The position numbers and the translations under genes were made by a program. Of a stretch of 64,000 bases of DNA, positions 18,459 through 27,500 are shown piece by piece. The DNA comes from Desulfobacteraceae bacterium CG2_30_51_40 (lineage in GTDB: Bacteria; Desulfobacterota; DSM-4660; Desulfatiglandales; Desulfatiglandaceae), in NCBI GenBank assembly GCA_001874005.1, contig MNYJ01000138.1:1-64000 (forward strand), read 5' to 3'. The notes under the pieces are model-generated. The model made no database searches. It saw only the letters and a program-made list of their open reading frames with translations, and was not told the DNA's origin. Every line of letters starts with the position of its first letter. Positions within the stretch are counted from its first letter, which is position 1.

Positions 18459-18570
18459 GAGACTTTGTAACTACTCAGGTCCAAAGTTCAAGGGTTCACG
18501 GTTCATCTCTCGTTGTGCCCCACCCGGGCATGACCGATAGTTCCAGGATGAAGAAAGAGGAGAGTGGCTT

Positions 18571-20322
18571 TTGAGAGAAGAAAGAAAATTTCCTTCGTGG
18601 GTGGCCATTCCGCCCTGGCTGGTGGTTGGTGCACTTCTGATCTTGGTTCCCATACTGGGTTTCCTGACCCTGGATACCATAAACCGTCAGAGGACTAATA
18701 CCATCAAGCTCATGGAGGAGAAGGGAGAAGCCCTTGTTAGATCACTTGAGGCGGGGGCCAGGACAGGAATGATGGGCATGTGGGGGGGAGCATATCAGGT
18801 TCAGAGGCTTATTACTGAGACAGCGCGGCTTCCTGATATAGTTCATATAATTGTAGTAGATGAAAAGGGGATTGTCACAGCGCACAGCGATCCATCCATG
18901 ATAGGAAAGAGGTATGGAGGGGATCTGGACGCGGCAAGGATAACAAAATCTGCTGTGATTGAGTGGAGGGAGGTCCCTGGCGGGGCTGAAGGAACTATCT
19001 TTGAGGTCTTCAGGAGGTTTGCGCCCTCCGCCTCCGGCTATGGCCGGATGATGGGTAGAGACCCTCAGCAAGGCTGGCAGAGTTCGTGGATGGAGAGAAA
19101 TGGAAATCTACCAAGCGCCATATTCGTAGGCCTTGACATGGGGCCGCTGCTTGAAGGCGAGAAGGAAGATAGGGCTCATACGGTGGTAATGGGCGCCGGG
19201 CTTCTCCTGCTCGGACTGGCGGGGATGGTATCGGTGTTTCTGGCCCAGGCCTACAAGGGTGCTCGAAGCTCACTGGCCAGAGTGGAGACGCTTTCAAACG
19301 CGATAGTATCAAATATGCCCATAGGCCTTGTGGCAGTGGACAAGAATTCAAGGATCGCGCTCATAAACGATACGGCGGCAGCCATACTTGCGATAAATCA
19401 GAGGGATGTGATCGGTACCTCATTAAAGGAGTCCCTCCCGCGGGTATTTTTTGAGAGCCTTTCCGCTCTGGCTCATGAAAAAACATTTGAAAAAGAAGAG
19501 TTGTGTGAACTTAAGGACGGTAGATCAATCCCCCTTGATGTTATAGCTGCCGTCCTTGCCGGAAGCGATGATGAGTCCCAGGGCCTTTTGTTTTTGTTCA
19601 AGGACATGAGCGAAATGCATCGTCTTAAAGATGAGGTTGAAAGAAACAAACGCCTCGCATCAATAGGCATGCTTGCGGCCGGGGTTGCACACGAAATAAG
19701 AAATCCCTTAAGTTCGATAAAGGGCTTTGCTACCTACTTTAAGGAAAGATACGGGGATTCGGCGGAGGATAAGGAGATCTCCGAGGTCATGATAGAGGAG
19801 GTGGAAAGACTGAACCGCGTTGTCGGACAGCTACTCGAGTTTGCAAGGCCAATGGAGATAAGAAGAACCGTAGCAGGCATCTCAGCTCTGATTAATCATA
19901 CGGTCAGGCTGGTTGAGCAGGACGCGGCCCAGAGAGGCGTCGAGATAAGGACAAGGCTGCCCGCGGAAGAAATCTTTCTTGAACTCGATGAGGACAAAAT
20001 GAAGCAGGTGCTTATCAATATTCTCATCAACGCGTTGGATGCGACGGATAAAGGCGATGTAATCACGGTAGAGGTCGCAAGGAGCAGGCCTGGTGAATCC
20101 CTCAGCCTGATGATATCGGATACTGGGAGGGGTATAAAGAAAGACGATCTTCACCATATATTCGATCCATATTTTACGACCAAGCAGTCCGGCACCGGGC
20201 TCGGCCTCGCACTGGTGCATAAGATTGTCAAGGCCCATGGAGGTGATGTGGTCATAAGTTCCACCCCGGAACTCGGAACAGAGGTGAAGATAATTATCCC
20301 GGCAAATATGGGGGGCCTATGA
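18571..20322 (+). CDS. Membrane sensor histidine kinase, ZraS-like
   Basis: It has an N-terminal membrane segment (about residues 10-35), a periplasmic sensor of about 170 residues, a second membrane segment (about 208-235), a PAS-like domain (about 245-350), a HisKA domain with the phosphorylated histidine in VAHEIRNPLSS, and a HATPase domain with N box INALDAT, DTGRGI and GTGLGLALVHKI. The start is TTG 18571 with GAGGAGAG upstream. Its stop overlaps the response-regulator start (ATGA). The ZraP-like neighbour and the copper genes downstream point to metal or envelope-stress sensing; the ligand is inferred. Confidence 0.88.
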   Translation: MREERKFPSWVAIPPWLVVGALLILVPILGFLTLDTINRQRTNTIKLMEEKGEALVRSLEAGARTGMMGMWGGAYQVQRLITETARLPDIVHIIVVDEKGIVTAHSDPSMIGKRYGGDLDAARITKSAVIEWREVPGGAEGTIFEVFRRFAPSASGYGRMMGRDPQQGWQSSWMERNGNLPSAIFVGLDMGPLLEGEKEDRAHTVVMGAGLLLLGLAGMVSVFLAQAYKGARSSLARVETLSNAIVSNMPIGLVAVDKNSRIALINDTAAAILAINQRDVIGTSLKESLPRVFFESLSALAHEKTFEKEELCELKDGRSIPLDVIAAVLAGSDDESQGLLFLFKDMSEMHRLKDEVERNKRLASIGMLAAGVAHEIRNPLSSIKGFATYFKERYGDSAEDKEISEVMIEEVERLNRVVGQLLEFARPMEIRRTVAGISALINHTVRLVEQDAAQRGVEIRTRLPAEEIFLELDEDKMKQVLINILINALDATDKGDVITVEVARSRPGESLSLMISDTGRGIKKDDLHHIFDPYFTTKQSGTGLGLALVHKIVKAHGGDVVISSTPELGTEVKIIIPANMGGL

Positions 20323-21689
20323 AAAAGGGGATAACAGTGCTGGTGGTTGACGATGACAGGAGCCACAGACTTATGCTCAAGACCCTCCTCAAGGGATGGG
20401 GATACGCTGTTACAGAGGCGGAAGACGGCTCTCAGGCCATAGAGGCCGTAAGGGAGAAGGCCTTTGACCTTATACTGATGGACATAAGGATGGTAAGGAT
20501 ATCGGGGCTTGAGGCCCTCGGCGCGATAAAGAGCTATAACCCATCCATACCCGTCATCATCATGACCGCCTACTCATCTGTTGAGACCGCCAGGCAGGCA
20601 CTGAAGAGCGGGGCCTATGATTATCTCACCAAACCCCTTGACTTTGACGAACTGAAGATAGTCATGGAAAGGGCTGCGGAGCACACGAGCCTCAAAGAGG
20701 AAAACAGAAGACTGAAGGAAGGGCTTTCAGGGGATTTCGACAGGAGAAACATAATAGGTAACAGCCCAGGAATAATTACTCTTCTCGAGCTTGTAGCCAA
20801 GGTTGCCTCCTCCGATGCCGGGGTATTGATCACCGGGGAGTCCGGATCCGGAAAGGAGCTGATAGCAGGCGCCATCCACTTCAACAGCCCAAGGAGGCAA
20901 GGCCCGTTCGTTCAGGTCAACTGCGCCGCTATCACTGAAACCCTTCTGGAGTCGGAGCTTTTCGGGCATGAAAAAGGTGCCTTTACAGGCGCCCTAAGGC
21001 AGAAGGAGGGCCGATTCCGGCAGGCCCATAGCGGGACACTTTTCCTCGATGAGGTAAGCGAGATGTCTCCGGGAATGCAGGTCAAGCTCCTCAGAGCTCT
21101 GCAGGAAAGGGAGATTACGAGGGTGGGAGGTGAGACTCCCATAAAACTGGATGTGAGGATAATCGCCGCAACTAACCGCGACCTTGAACAGGATGTTGCG
21201 GAAGGTCGCTTCAGGGAAGATCTCTTTTACAGGCTGAATGTGATAAGCCTCAGGGTGCCGCCCTTGCGGGAAAGAAGAGAGGATATACCTATCCTTGCAA
21301 GGCATTTTCTCGCCCGCTTCGCTGAAAAAAACCGGAAAGACCTTAAGGGCTTTACCCCCCAGGCCATGGATAGGCTCTTGAGATACGGCTGGCCCGGGAA
21401 TGTGAGGGAACTCATGAACGCGGTGGAACGGTCTGTAGTGCTCTCTATCTCCGGTTACGTCGAAGCGGATGATCTGCCCCGTACCTTGAGGACGGGCAAG
21501 GAGACCGCTAAGGAACCTACCGAGGCCCCGGTGCCTGAAGGTGCCTTGCCGCTTGAGGTGGTTGAAAAGGCCACCATTCTCAAGACGCTTGAGGCGGCAA
21601 ATGGAAACAAGAGCGAGACGGCAAGACGCCTGGGTATAACAAGGAAGACCCTTCATAAGAAACTAAAGGCCTACGGCGTTATGGATTAG
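20319..21689 (+). CDS. Sigma-54-dependent response regulator, ZraR-like
   Basis: An NtrC-class activator. The receiver domain (about 1-125) has DDDRSHR and the phosphoacceptor aspartate in LILMDIRM. The AAA+ domain has GESGSGKELIA (Walker A), GAFTGA (sigma-54 contact) and GTLFLDEVSEMS (Walker B). The C-terminal Fis-type helix-turn-helix is NKSETARRLGITRKTLHKKL. At 456 residues it is full length. It is translationally coupled to the kinase and probably acts at the GGATA-N5-TATCC sites at 18.3 kb. Confidence 0.93.
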   Translation: MKKGITVLVVDDDRSHRLMLKTLLKGWGYAVTEAEDGSQAIEAVREKAFDLILMDIRMVRISGLEALGAIKSYNPSIPVIIMTAYSSVETARQALKSGAYDYLTKPLDFDELKIVMERAAEHTSLKEENRRLKEGLSGDFDRRNIIGNSPGIITLLELVAKVASSDAGVLITGESGSGKELIAGAIHFNSPRRQGPFVQVNCAAITETLLESELFGHEKGAFTGALRQKEGRFRQAHSGTLFLDEVSEMSPGMQVKLLRALQEREITRVGGETPIKLDVRIIAATNRDLEQDVAEGRFREDLFYRLNVISLRVPPLRERREDIPILARHFLARFAEKNRKDLKGFTPQAMDRLLRYGWPGNVRELMNAVERSVVLSISGYVEADDLPRTLRTGKETAKEPTEAPVPEGALPLEVVEKATILKTLEAANGNKSETARRLGITRKTLHKKLKAYGVMD

Positions 21690-21889
21690 CGCCATGCAGC
21701 GAGCCTTATTTAGGGCTATGTCTTCGGGTGATGCAGTGGCGGGAGCGCTTTAATCCTTCATTGGCCCGCATCAGGCTTAAGCGCTGGATGATAACTTGAA
21801 ATCGTATTTTAAGACATTAGTTTTTTAAATATTCTCACTGACGGTCATACCCTTTTGGGGCACAACGCAACATGAAAATGCTGCAAGTC

Positions 21890-22018
21890 ATTCGGGACTT
21901 AAGCCGGAATCCAGCTATAAAAGACTGGATTCCAGCTTGCACTGGAATGACAAAGAGTTGGCTTGTTCCGTCTTCCCGGCGAAGCCTGTCCCGGACCCCG
22001 ATCCGGAATCAAGTGGTT
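21890..22018. repeat. CATTCCGG-type repeat array
   Basis: Several family units run from CATTCGGGACTTAAGCCGG through CTGGATTCCAGCTTGCACTGG and GGCGAAGCCTGTCCCGGAC to GATCCGGAATC. They occupy much of the 389-base spacer between the response regulator and copZ. Upstream in the same spacer only a weak AGCGCTT/AAGCGCT hairpin is visible, and no gene. Confidence 0.7.
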
Positions 22019-22024
22019 TTAGCA

Positions 22025-22042
22025 CCAATTATTGAGCTGATA
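22025..22042 (-). repeat. Solo REPIN-type end, left of copZ-copA
   Basis: CCAATTATTGAGCTGATA is the exact inverse of TATCAGCTCAATAATTGG at 24764-24781 on the far side of copA. The right copy is the end of a complete REPIN-like element; this left copy stands alone, 36 bases before copZ. Confidence 0.7.
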
Positions 22043-22078
22043 TGTTTTATTCATCAAAAATAAGGAGGTATCTGTATT

Positions 22079-22282
22079 ATGGGTAAAATGACCTTTTCTA
22101 TTCCTAAGATTTCATGCCATCACTGTGTTATGACCATCAAGCGTGAACTCGGTGAACTTGAAGGAGTGCTCAGTGTTGAAGGGAATCCTGCCGGCAAGGA
22201 GATAGTGGTTGAATGGAAGGAGCCGGCAACGGTGGACAAGATAAAGGCATTGCTGAGCGAGATCAATTATCCCGCTGCGTGA
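22079..22282 (+). CDS. copZ: Heavy-metal-associated (HMA) copper chaperone-like protein
   Basis: A 67-residue single HMA domain. The metal-binding loop is [10 protein letters not shown], i.e. C-x-x-C with two histidines between the cysteines instead of the usual small residues, which could alter metal preference. A GGAGG ribosome site precedes it. It overlaps the P-type ATPase start (TGATG), so it is translationally coupled and probably delivers Cu(I) to it, as in known CopZ/CopA pairs. Confidence 0.9.
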   Translation: MGKMTFSIPKISCHHCVMTIKRELGELEGVLSVEGNPAGKEIVVEWKEPATVDKIKALLSEINYPAA

Positions 22283-24738
22283 TGGGGGATCGGTTGGGAA
22301 AAAAGGAGATCATAGTCCCGGTCACCGGAATGACATGTGCCAACTGCGCCATGACTATAGAGAGGACCTTAAGAAAGGTGGATGGCGTAGAAAGTGCTGT
22401 GGTCAATTTTGCCTCTGAAAAGGCCGCCATCGTCTATGATCCTGAAAAGGTAAAGCAGGAAGAGCTGGTATCCCGCATAGAGAAGGCCGGCTACGGAGTG
22501 GCTGTTGCCTCTGCGGATATCCCGGTCACCGGCATGACCTGCGCCAACTGCGCCATGACGATAGAGAGGACCCTTACGAGAAAGGTCCCTGGTGTGCTGA
22601 AGGTAGCGGTCAATTTCGCGGCTGAAACGGCCCATGTTGAATACATACCAGGTGTATCAAGCCTTCAGGATATAGCGGCCGCAATCGAAAAAGCCGGATA
22701 CGGAGCTGTGATTCCCTCTGATTCGGCGGGGGCTGAGGATCAGGAACTCCTTGCAAGGGAGGCGGAGATCCGTTCACAGACAAAGAAGTTCCTCGTGGGG
22801 GTTTTATTTGCATTTCCGCTTTTTGTCCTGAGCATGGGAAGAGACTTCGGTATTCTGGGACAATGGAGTCATGCGGCGTGGGTGAACTGGCTCTTCTTTT
22901 GCCTGGCAACCCCTGTGCAGTTCTATACCGGCCGGGATTATTATGTGGGAGGATTCAAGAGCCTAAGAAACAAATCCGCCAATATGGATGTACTTGTGGC
23001 ACTGGGGTCGTCGGTTGCATATTTTTATTCCCTTGGAGTCCTTTTTTTCCCTTCATTAGGGCATCACGTCTATTTCGAGACATCCGCCGTCATAATAACC
23101 CTTATAAAACTAGGCAAGATGCTTGAATCGCGCACAAAGGCAAAGGCGGGTATCGCCATTAGGGCCCTTATGGGATTGCAGCCGAAGACTGCCACCATCT
23201 TAAAGGATGGAGAGGAGGCCAATATTCCCATCGCCCGGATAGTGCTTGGAGATGTCGCACTCGTGCGGCCAGGTGAAAGGATACCGGTTGACGGGGTTGT
23301 GATCGAAGGGGCCTCATCCGTTGATGAATCCATGCTTACAGGGGAGCCCATGCCGGTTGAGAAAAACGCCGGATCAAAGGTTACCGGAGGCACCATAAAC
23401 GGTGAAGGTCTTTTAAGGGTGCGCGCAGAGCGTATCGGCAAAGACACCGCCCTTTCTCAGATAATCCGTCTTGTGCAGGAGGCCCAGGGGAGCAAGGCCC
23501 CTATTCAGGCCCTGGCCGACAGGGTTGCGGCCTTTTTCGTCCCGGGAGTCATCCTCTCTGCTGCAATTACCTTCATACTGTGGTGGCTACTATCCGGAGA
23601 TTCCGTTTCCGCCATGATACGCCTTGTCGCGGTGCTTGTGATAGCCTGCCCATGCGCGCTTGGCCTTGCGACTCCTACCGCCATAATGGCCGGAAGCGGA
23701 AGGGGGGCAAGAGAGGGCATCCTTTTCAAAGGGGGAGAGGCCCTTGAAGCCTCAGCCCATCTTAATGTCGTTGTTCTGGATAAGACCGGAACCATTACAG
23801 AGGGAAAACCGGTTGTGGAAAAGATCATGCCGGCTGATTCCTCCGGCCTCGACGAGGATGAAATTCTTGCCCTTGCCGCATCCGCAGAGAAGGGCTCCGA
23901 GCATCCCCTCGGAAAGGCCCTCGTGGCGGCGGCAAAGGAAAAGGGCATAGCCCTTGATGATCCTTCGGATTTCAAGGCCTACGGGGGAATGGGGATAGAG
24001 GCAAAAGTCAGGGGAAGGTTTGTCAGGGTAGGGAAACCGGCCTGGTTCCAGGCGCTCTCGATTGACCTTGAAGGGGTTAAGGAAGCCATAATTGCCCTTC
24101 AGGAGAAAAAAAAGACGGTTGCCGTTGTAGTTGCAGACGGTAGCCCCATCGGTGTAGCAGCCCTGAGTGACAGGATAAAACCTGACTCCGGACCGGCCGT
24201 ATCGCTTATCAAGAACATGGGCCTCAAGGTGGCCATGATCACCGGCGATACCAAGGAGACGGCCCTTGCTATTGCCCTTTCTGTAGGTATTGATGACGTT
24301 CTGGCTGAGGTGAGGCCTGAGGAAAAGGCTGACAGGATAAAGCAAATGAAGGCAAATGGCGCCAAAGTGGCCATGGTCGGGGACGGCATAAACGACGCAC
24401 CGGCCCTGGCGCAGGCAGACCTTGGTATCGCAATAGGCACGGGAACGGATGTGGCCATGGAGACAGGCGGGGTGATACTTGCCCGTGGTGAACTGACCGG
24501 TGTTCCCAAGGCTATATCGCTTGGAAGGGCTGTCATGCGCACCGTTAGACAAAACCTTTTCTGGGCCTTTTTCTACAACTGCATCTTGATTCCGGTAGCA
24601 GCCGGAATCCTCTTTCCATTCGAAGGGGTGCCTGCCTTTTTAAGGCAGCTCCATCCCATCCTGGCCGCTCTGGCCATGGCCGCAAGCAGCATCACGGTTA
24701 TTTCAAATTCGCTTCGGCTTCACAGGATTAAACTTTAG
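22282..24738 (+). CDS. copA: Copper-translocating P1B-type ATPase
   Basis: It exports Cu+ (or Ag+) from the cytosol using ATP. Two N-terminal HMA domains each carry [15 protein letters not shown]. The membrane core has the CPC metal site ([13 protein letters not shown]). Catalytic motifs are LTGEPMPV (actuator), DKTGTITEG (phosphorylated Asp), SEHPLGKAL (HP motif) and [13 protein letters not shown] chose ATG 22282, overlapping the copZ stop; the track start (22213) reads out-of-frame copZ sequence. The length is 818 residues. An 18-bp inverted repeat flanks the copZ-copA pair. Confidence 0.96.
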   Translation: MGDRLGKKEIIVPVTGMTCANCAMTIERTLRKVDGVESAVVNFASEKAAIVYDPEKVKQEELVSRIEKAGYGVAVASADIPVTGMTCANCAMTIERTLTRKVPGVLKVAVNFAAETAHVEYIPGVSSLQDIAAAIEKAGYGAVIPSDSAGAEDQELLAREAEIRSQTKKFLVGVLFAFPLFVLSMGRDFGILGQWSHAAWVNWLFFCLATPVQFYTGRDYYVGGFKSLRNKSANMDVLVALGSSVAYFYSLGVLFFPSLGHHVYFETSAVIITLIKLGKMLESRTKAKAGIAIRALMGLQPKTATILKDGEEANIPIARIVLGDVALVRPGERIPVDGVVIEGASSVDESMLTGEPMPVEKNAGSKVTGGTINGEGLLRVRAERIGKDTALSQIIRLVQEAQGSKAPIQALADRVAAFFVPGVILSAAITFILWWLLSGDSVSAMIRLVAVLVIACPCALGLATPTAIMAGSGRGAREGILFKGGEALEASAHLNVVVLDKTGTITEGKPVVEKIMPADSSGLDEDEILALAASAEKGSEHPLGKALVAAAKEKGIALDDPSDFKAYGGMGIEAKVRGRFVRVGKPAWFQALSIDLEGVKEAIIALQEKKKTVAVVVADGSPIGVAALSDRIKPDSGPAVSLIKNMGLKVAMITGDTKETALAIALSVGIDDVLAEVRPEEKADRIKQMKANGAKVAMVGDGINDAPALAQADLGIAIGTGTDVAMETGGVILARGELTGVPKAISLGRAVMRTVRQNLFWAFFYNCILIPVAAGILFPFEGVPAFLRQLHPILAALAMAASSITVISNSLRLHRIKL

Positions 24739-24762
24739 AAAATAAGCCCTTAAGTTTTAAAC

Positions 24763-24900
24763 GTATCAGCTCAATAATTGGGGCGATGGCAGATCAGGAC
24801 ATGCAGACCAGTAATCAGGTTCTGTAGGTGCGTCTTCAGACGCAGGGCGCACGGTTCCCTTGCGGCTGAAGCCGCACCTACCCCGAATTTTTGAGCTCAT
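24763..24900 (+). repeat. REPIN-like element, copy 1
   Basis: It starts GTATCAGCTCAATAATTGGGG. The core has two inverted GTAG-type REP hairpins (CTGTAGGTGCGTCTTCAGAC and TGCGGCTGAAGCCGCACCTA) and it ends CCCCGAATTTTTGAGCTCAT, the inverse of the left end. Related copies lie at 33551-33637 (core deleted), 38296-38427 (inverted) and 45761-45900. It sits in the 415-base spacer between copA and the dehydrogenase; the rest of that spacer shows no gene. Confidence 0.8.
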
Positions 24901-25153
24901 GCTTGTAAGCCATTAGCGTTTAGCTTGACATTGCAAGGGGTAATTGTCTATCAATTAGGGCCACAGTAAATCCGTCGGGGGTGCATTGCGAGCGGCATGA
25001 CCGGAATCTGTCGTGCCGACAAAAAGCCGGCTAAATGGGACACCGACCGGATTCAGTTTAAAACACGGAGTGAAGGCCCAGGAGAGAAGACGGCGCCCCG
25101 CTGCCGGAGGCGGGGCCATTTCTCAATAGGCTTGAACTGCGAAAGGAGCTGAT

Positions 25154-26806
25154 ATGTCATTACAATATTCAGTAAGCCCTGATGGCGAGCGCTTCAAACT
25201 CCCTGAGGAGGCTGATTATGCCGCAGAGTACAAGAGACTGGAGGCCCTTGTAGCCTCCAAAAGGGCTGAAGGGCTTGAGATTGTAGTAGTGATGGGCCTC
25301 GGCTTTGTGGGGGCGGTTATGGCTGCGGTGGTGGCCGACTCTGTTGACAAGAAGACAAGCAGGCCGAACAGATTCGTTATCGGGATGCAAAGGCCCAGTC
25401 CCAGGAGCTTCTGGAAGATACCGCTATTTAACAGGGGCGTTTCTCCGGTAAAGGCTGAAGACCCTGAGGTCGCACCCATGATCGCCCGCTGTGTAAATGA
25501 TAAGAAAACCCTGGCGGCGACCTATTCCTATGATGCGCTCAAGTTTGCCGATGTCCTGGTGGTTGATGTTCAATGCGACTTTCTCAAGCAGGATCTGGGT
25601 AACCTCAGAAGCGGATATGCGGACATAAGCGCCCTTGAGGAGAGCTTCAAGGTGATAGGTGCCAATATAAGGCCAGAGTGCCTCGTGCTGATAGAAACCA
25701 CGGTTCCTCCCGGCACCACGGAATATGTCGCCTATCCCATAATCAAGAAGGCCTTTAAGGCAAGGGGGATAGATGATGATCCGCTTCTGTCTCACAGCTT
25801 TGAAAGGGTTATGCCGGGGAGAGAATATGTCCGATCCATAAGGGATTTCTGGCGGGTGTGCAGCGGTATAAACGAGAAGGCAAAGGAAGGTATTACAAAA
25901 TTTCTCTCCGATGTCATCAACGTGGATAAACATCCCCTGACGGTGCTGGATCGTCCGATTGAAAGCGAGACGTGCAAGATTGTTGAAAACAGCTACAGGG
26001 CGACGATTCTGGCATTCATGGATGAATGGAGCCACTTTGCGGAGACAAACGGTGTTGACCTCATGAAGGTCATAAAGGCGATCAAGATGCGCCCTACCCA
26101 CAGTAACATCATTTTCCCCGGCCCCGGAATAGGAGGTTACTGCCTCCCAAAGGATGGAGGTTTGGGTCTGTGGGCCTACAAGCATCTGATGGGATTTGAA
26201 AACGACATTTTCAGGATAACCCCCGAGGCCATAAACATTAATGATACAAGGGCGCTCAGGGCCGCCCAACTCGTTCGCGACGCCCTCAGGAACATGGGCC
26301 GGATAGTGGCCGCATCTCAGGTGGCCGTTCTGGGGGCCAGCTACAGGGAAGATGTCGGAGATACCCGGTACAGCGGCTCAGAGATCATAGTCAGGAAACT
26401 CACCGAGATGGGAGCCGAGGTAAAGGCCCATGATCCCTATGTTGAGCACTGGTGGGAACTTGAAAAGCAGGATTCCTATCCGGCAGTAGGCCAGAGCTGG
26501 GGAAGATTTTTTCGAAATCAGGAACATCTCGGGGAATTTAGGATGGTAAAAGACCTCCAAACTGCCCTTACCGGTTGTGACGCGGTGGTGCTTGCTGTAA
26601 GGCACAGACCTTACCTTGAGCTTACGCCCGATAAGATATTTGAGATGGTGGGTGCGCCCTGCGCGGTGGTTGATTGCTTCGGGATACTGGATGACGAAAA
26701 GATCGAGAGGTTCTTTGAACTGGGCTGCGAAGTCAAGGGCCTTGGAAGAGGTCACATCAACAGGATAAAGGACAAGGTTCGCAGGAAGAAGACGGGAAGT
26801 TCATAA
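25154..26806 (+). CDS. UDP-glucose/GDP-mannose dehydrogenase family protein
   Basis: An NAD-dependent nucleotide-sugar 6-dehydrogenase. It has a Rossmann turn VVVMGLGFVGAVMA near residue 45, ETTVPPGTTEY, ENSYRATILAFMDE and the catalytic cysteine in GIGGYCLPKD. At 550 residues it is about 110 longer than typical WbpA or UDP-glucose dehydrogenases; the excess is an N-terminal extension of about 40 residues and insertions. The substrate (a UDP-HexNAc is most likely from the ETTVPPGTT/GGYCLPKD style) is not fixed by sequence. A GAAAGGAG ribosome site precedes the ATG. It stands alone with no glycosyltransferases nearby. Confidence 0.85.
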   Translation: MSLQYSVSPDGERFKLPEEADYAAEYKRLEALVASKRAEGLEIVVVMGLGFVGAVMAAVVADSVDKKTSRPNRFVIGMQRPSPRSFWKIPLFNRGVSPVKAEDPEVAPMIARCVNDKKTLAATYSYDALKFADVLVVDVQCDFLKQDLGNLRSGYADISALEESFKVIGANIRPECLVLIETTVPPGTTEYVAYPIIKKAFKARGIDDDPLLSHSFERVMPGREYVRSIRDFWRVCSGINEKAKEGITKFLSDVINVDKHPLTVLDRPIESETCKIVENSYRATILAFMDEWSHFAETNGVDLMKVIKAIKMRPTHSNIIFPGPGIGGYCLPKDGGLGLWAYKHLMGFENDIFRITPEAININDTRALRAAQLVRDALRNMGRIVAASQVAVLGASYREDVGDTRYSGSEIIVRKLTEMGAEVKAHDPYVEHWWELEKQDSYPAVGQSWGRFFRNQEHLGEFRMVKDLQTALTGCDAVVLAVRHRPYLELTPDKIFEMVGAPCAVVDCFGILDDEKIERFFELGCEVKGLGRGHINRIKDKVRRKKTGSS

Positions 26807-26878
26807 GAGATAAAAGGGGTTTTCGCCCATCCTCGGGCCAGTTCCCCTTTGGCGCACGCCTTGTATCCGGGCATTTAT

Positions 26879-26985
26879 ATGAAAATGCCTCTTCTCTCAA
26901 TCCCTCTCCCCCTCGATGGAGGGGTGGGGTTGATTTTCATCTTTCGTCGCGCCCCATTCGGGCATGACCGTTAGCTCCACAAATA
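26879..26985. repeat. C/G-rich palindromic repeat (GTCGAGGGGGAGGG family)
   Basis: TATGAAAATGCC ... CTCCCCCTCGATGGAGGGGTG ... GATTTTCATCTTTCGTCGCGCCCCATTCGGGCATGACCGTTAG. The TGAAAATG/GATTTTCA arms and the CGGGCATGACCG motif recur at 31.0, 33.5, 35.3, 38.6-38.9, 44.3, 53.0, 54.0 and 58.0 kb. Confidence 0.65.
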
Positions 26986-26990
26986 TGCTG

Positions 26991-27158
26991 TTAGGCCTTG
27001 GCCGAGACTTCAAATGAACTCGGCCCCGCGGCGAGTCTGATCCCGTTTTCAAGGGCTATCACATAGAGTTCGAATCTGGAGTCGGTTTTCATCTCGATTT
27101 TTCCTTTGACTCCCCTGTATCCTTTGGTCATAACTATTTCGGTTCCTTTCTCCGGCAT
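26991..27158 (-). CDS. Small hypothetical protein (55 residues)
   Basis: Too short for the ORF track. The frame begins MPEKGTEIVMTKGYRGVKGK and ends SSFEVSAKA, with no membrane segment. A GGAGG ribosome site lies about ten bases before the ATG (27158). The composition (basic first half, Leu/Val-rich second half) is protein-like and suggests a small beta fold. It lies 22 bases after another small gene on the same strand, so the two are probably cotranscribed. I do not recognise the family. Confidence 0.55.
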   Translation of the reverse strand: MPEKGTEIVMTKGYRGVKGKIEMKTDSRFELYVIALENGIRLAAGPSSFEVSAKA

Positions 27159-27180
27159 CTGTTCAATACCTCCCCATCTC

Positions 27181-27354
27181 TTATATCTGATAATCCCTCA
27201 ATTTCTCTGCCAGAGAATCCGGCCAGATATCTGAAAAGAGAAACGCATCGAGTTCTTCCCTGTTGAGACGTGCCACAAGTTCCTTTGGGAGGTTACGCAA
27301 CGCCTCCATCCTGTCAGGATCGGGATTCCTCTCCTGTTTTTTTTCTTCCGTCAT
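27181..27354 (-). CDS. Small hypothetical protein (57 residues)
   Basis: Missing from the ORF track. It starts MTEEKKQERNPDPDRMEALR and ends AEKLRDYQI; it is charged and probably helical, with an LPKELVARLNREELDAFLF core. An AAGGAG site lies eight bases before the ATG. It is upstream of the 55-residue gene on the same strand and divergent from the flippase-like gene at 27501. No family is recognised. Confidence 0.55.
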   Translation of the reverse strand: MTEEKKQERNPDPDRMEALRNLPKELVARLNREELDAFLFSDIWPDSLAEKLRDYQI

Positions 27355-27500
27355 CTCTTGCTCTCCTTATATCCCGGCTTTCCGGTCTCAGGTTCCTTGC
27401 ACCTTGCAGGCATACTATGATAAAGGGAAGCCTGTTTTCAAGTTTCAATTACAGTATCCGGTCCTTGCGGAACGCGGCATTTGAATGAGGCGGCATAATA

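Noticed and set aside
21872-22063. 63-residue ORF before copZ
   Set aside because: Most of it is translated repeat sequence (RRSLSRTPIR), with no sign of a gene.
23752-24552. 266-residue minus-strand ORF in copA
   Set aside because: It is an antisense shadow in a high-GC gene; copA motifs span the sense strand.
25424-26269. 281-residue minus-strand ORF in the nucleotide-sugar dehydrogenase
   Set aside because: It is an antisense shadow without motifs; the sense frame carries the GGYCLPKD active site.
26813-26850. AAAGGGG/CCCCTTT hairpin after the dehydrogenase gene as a terminator
   Set aside because: The loop is 24 bases and no T tract follows, so it is too weak to call.
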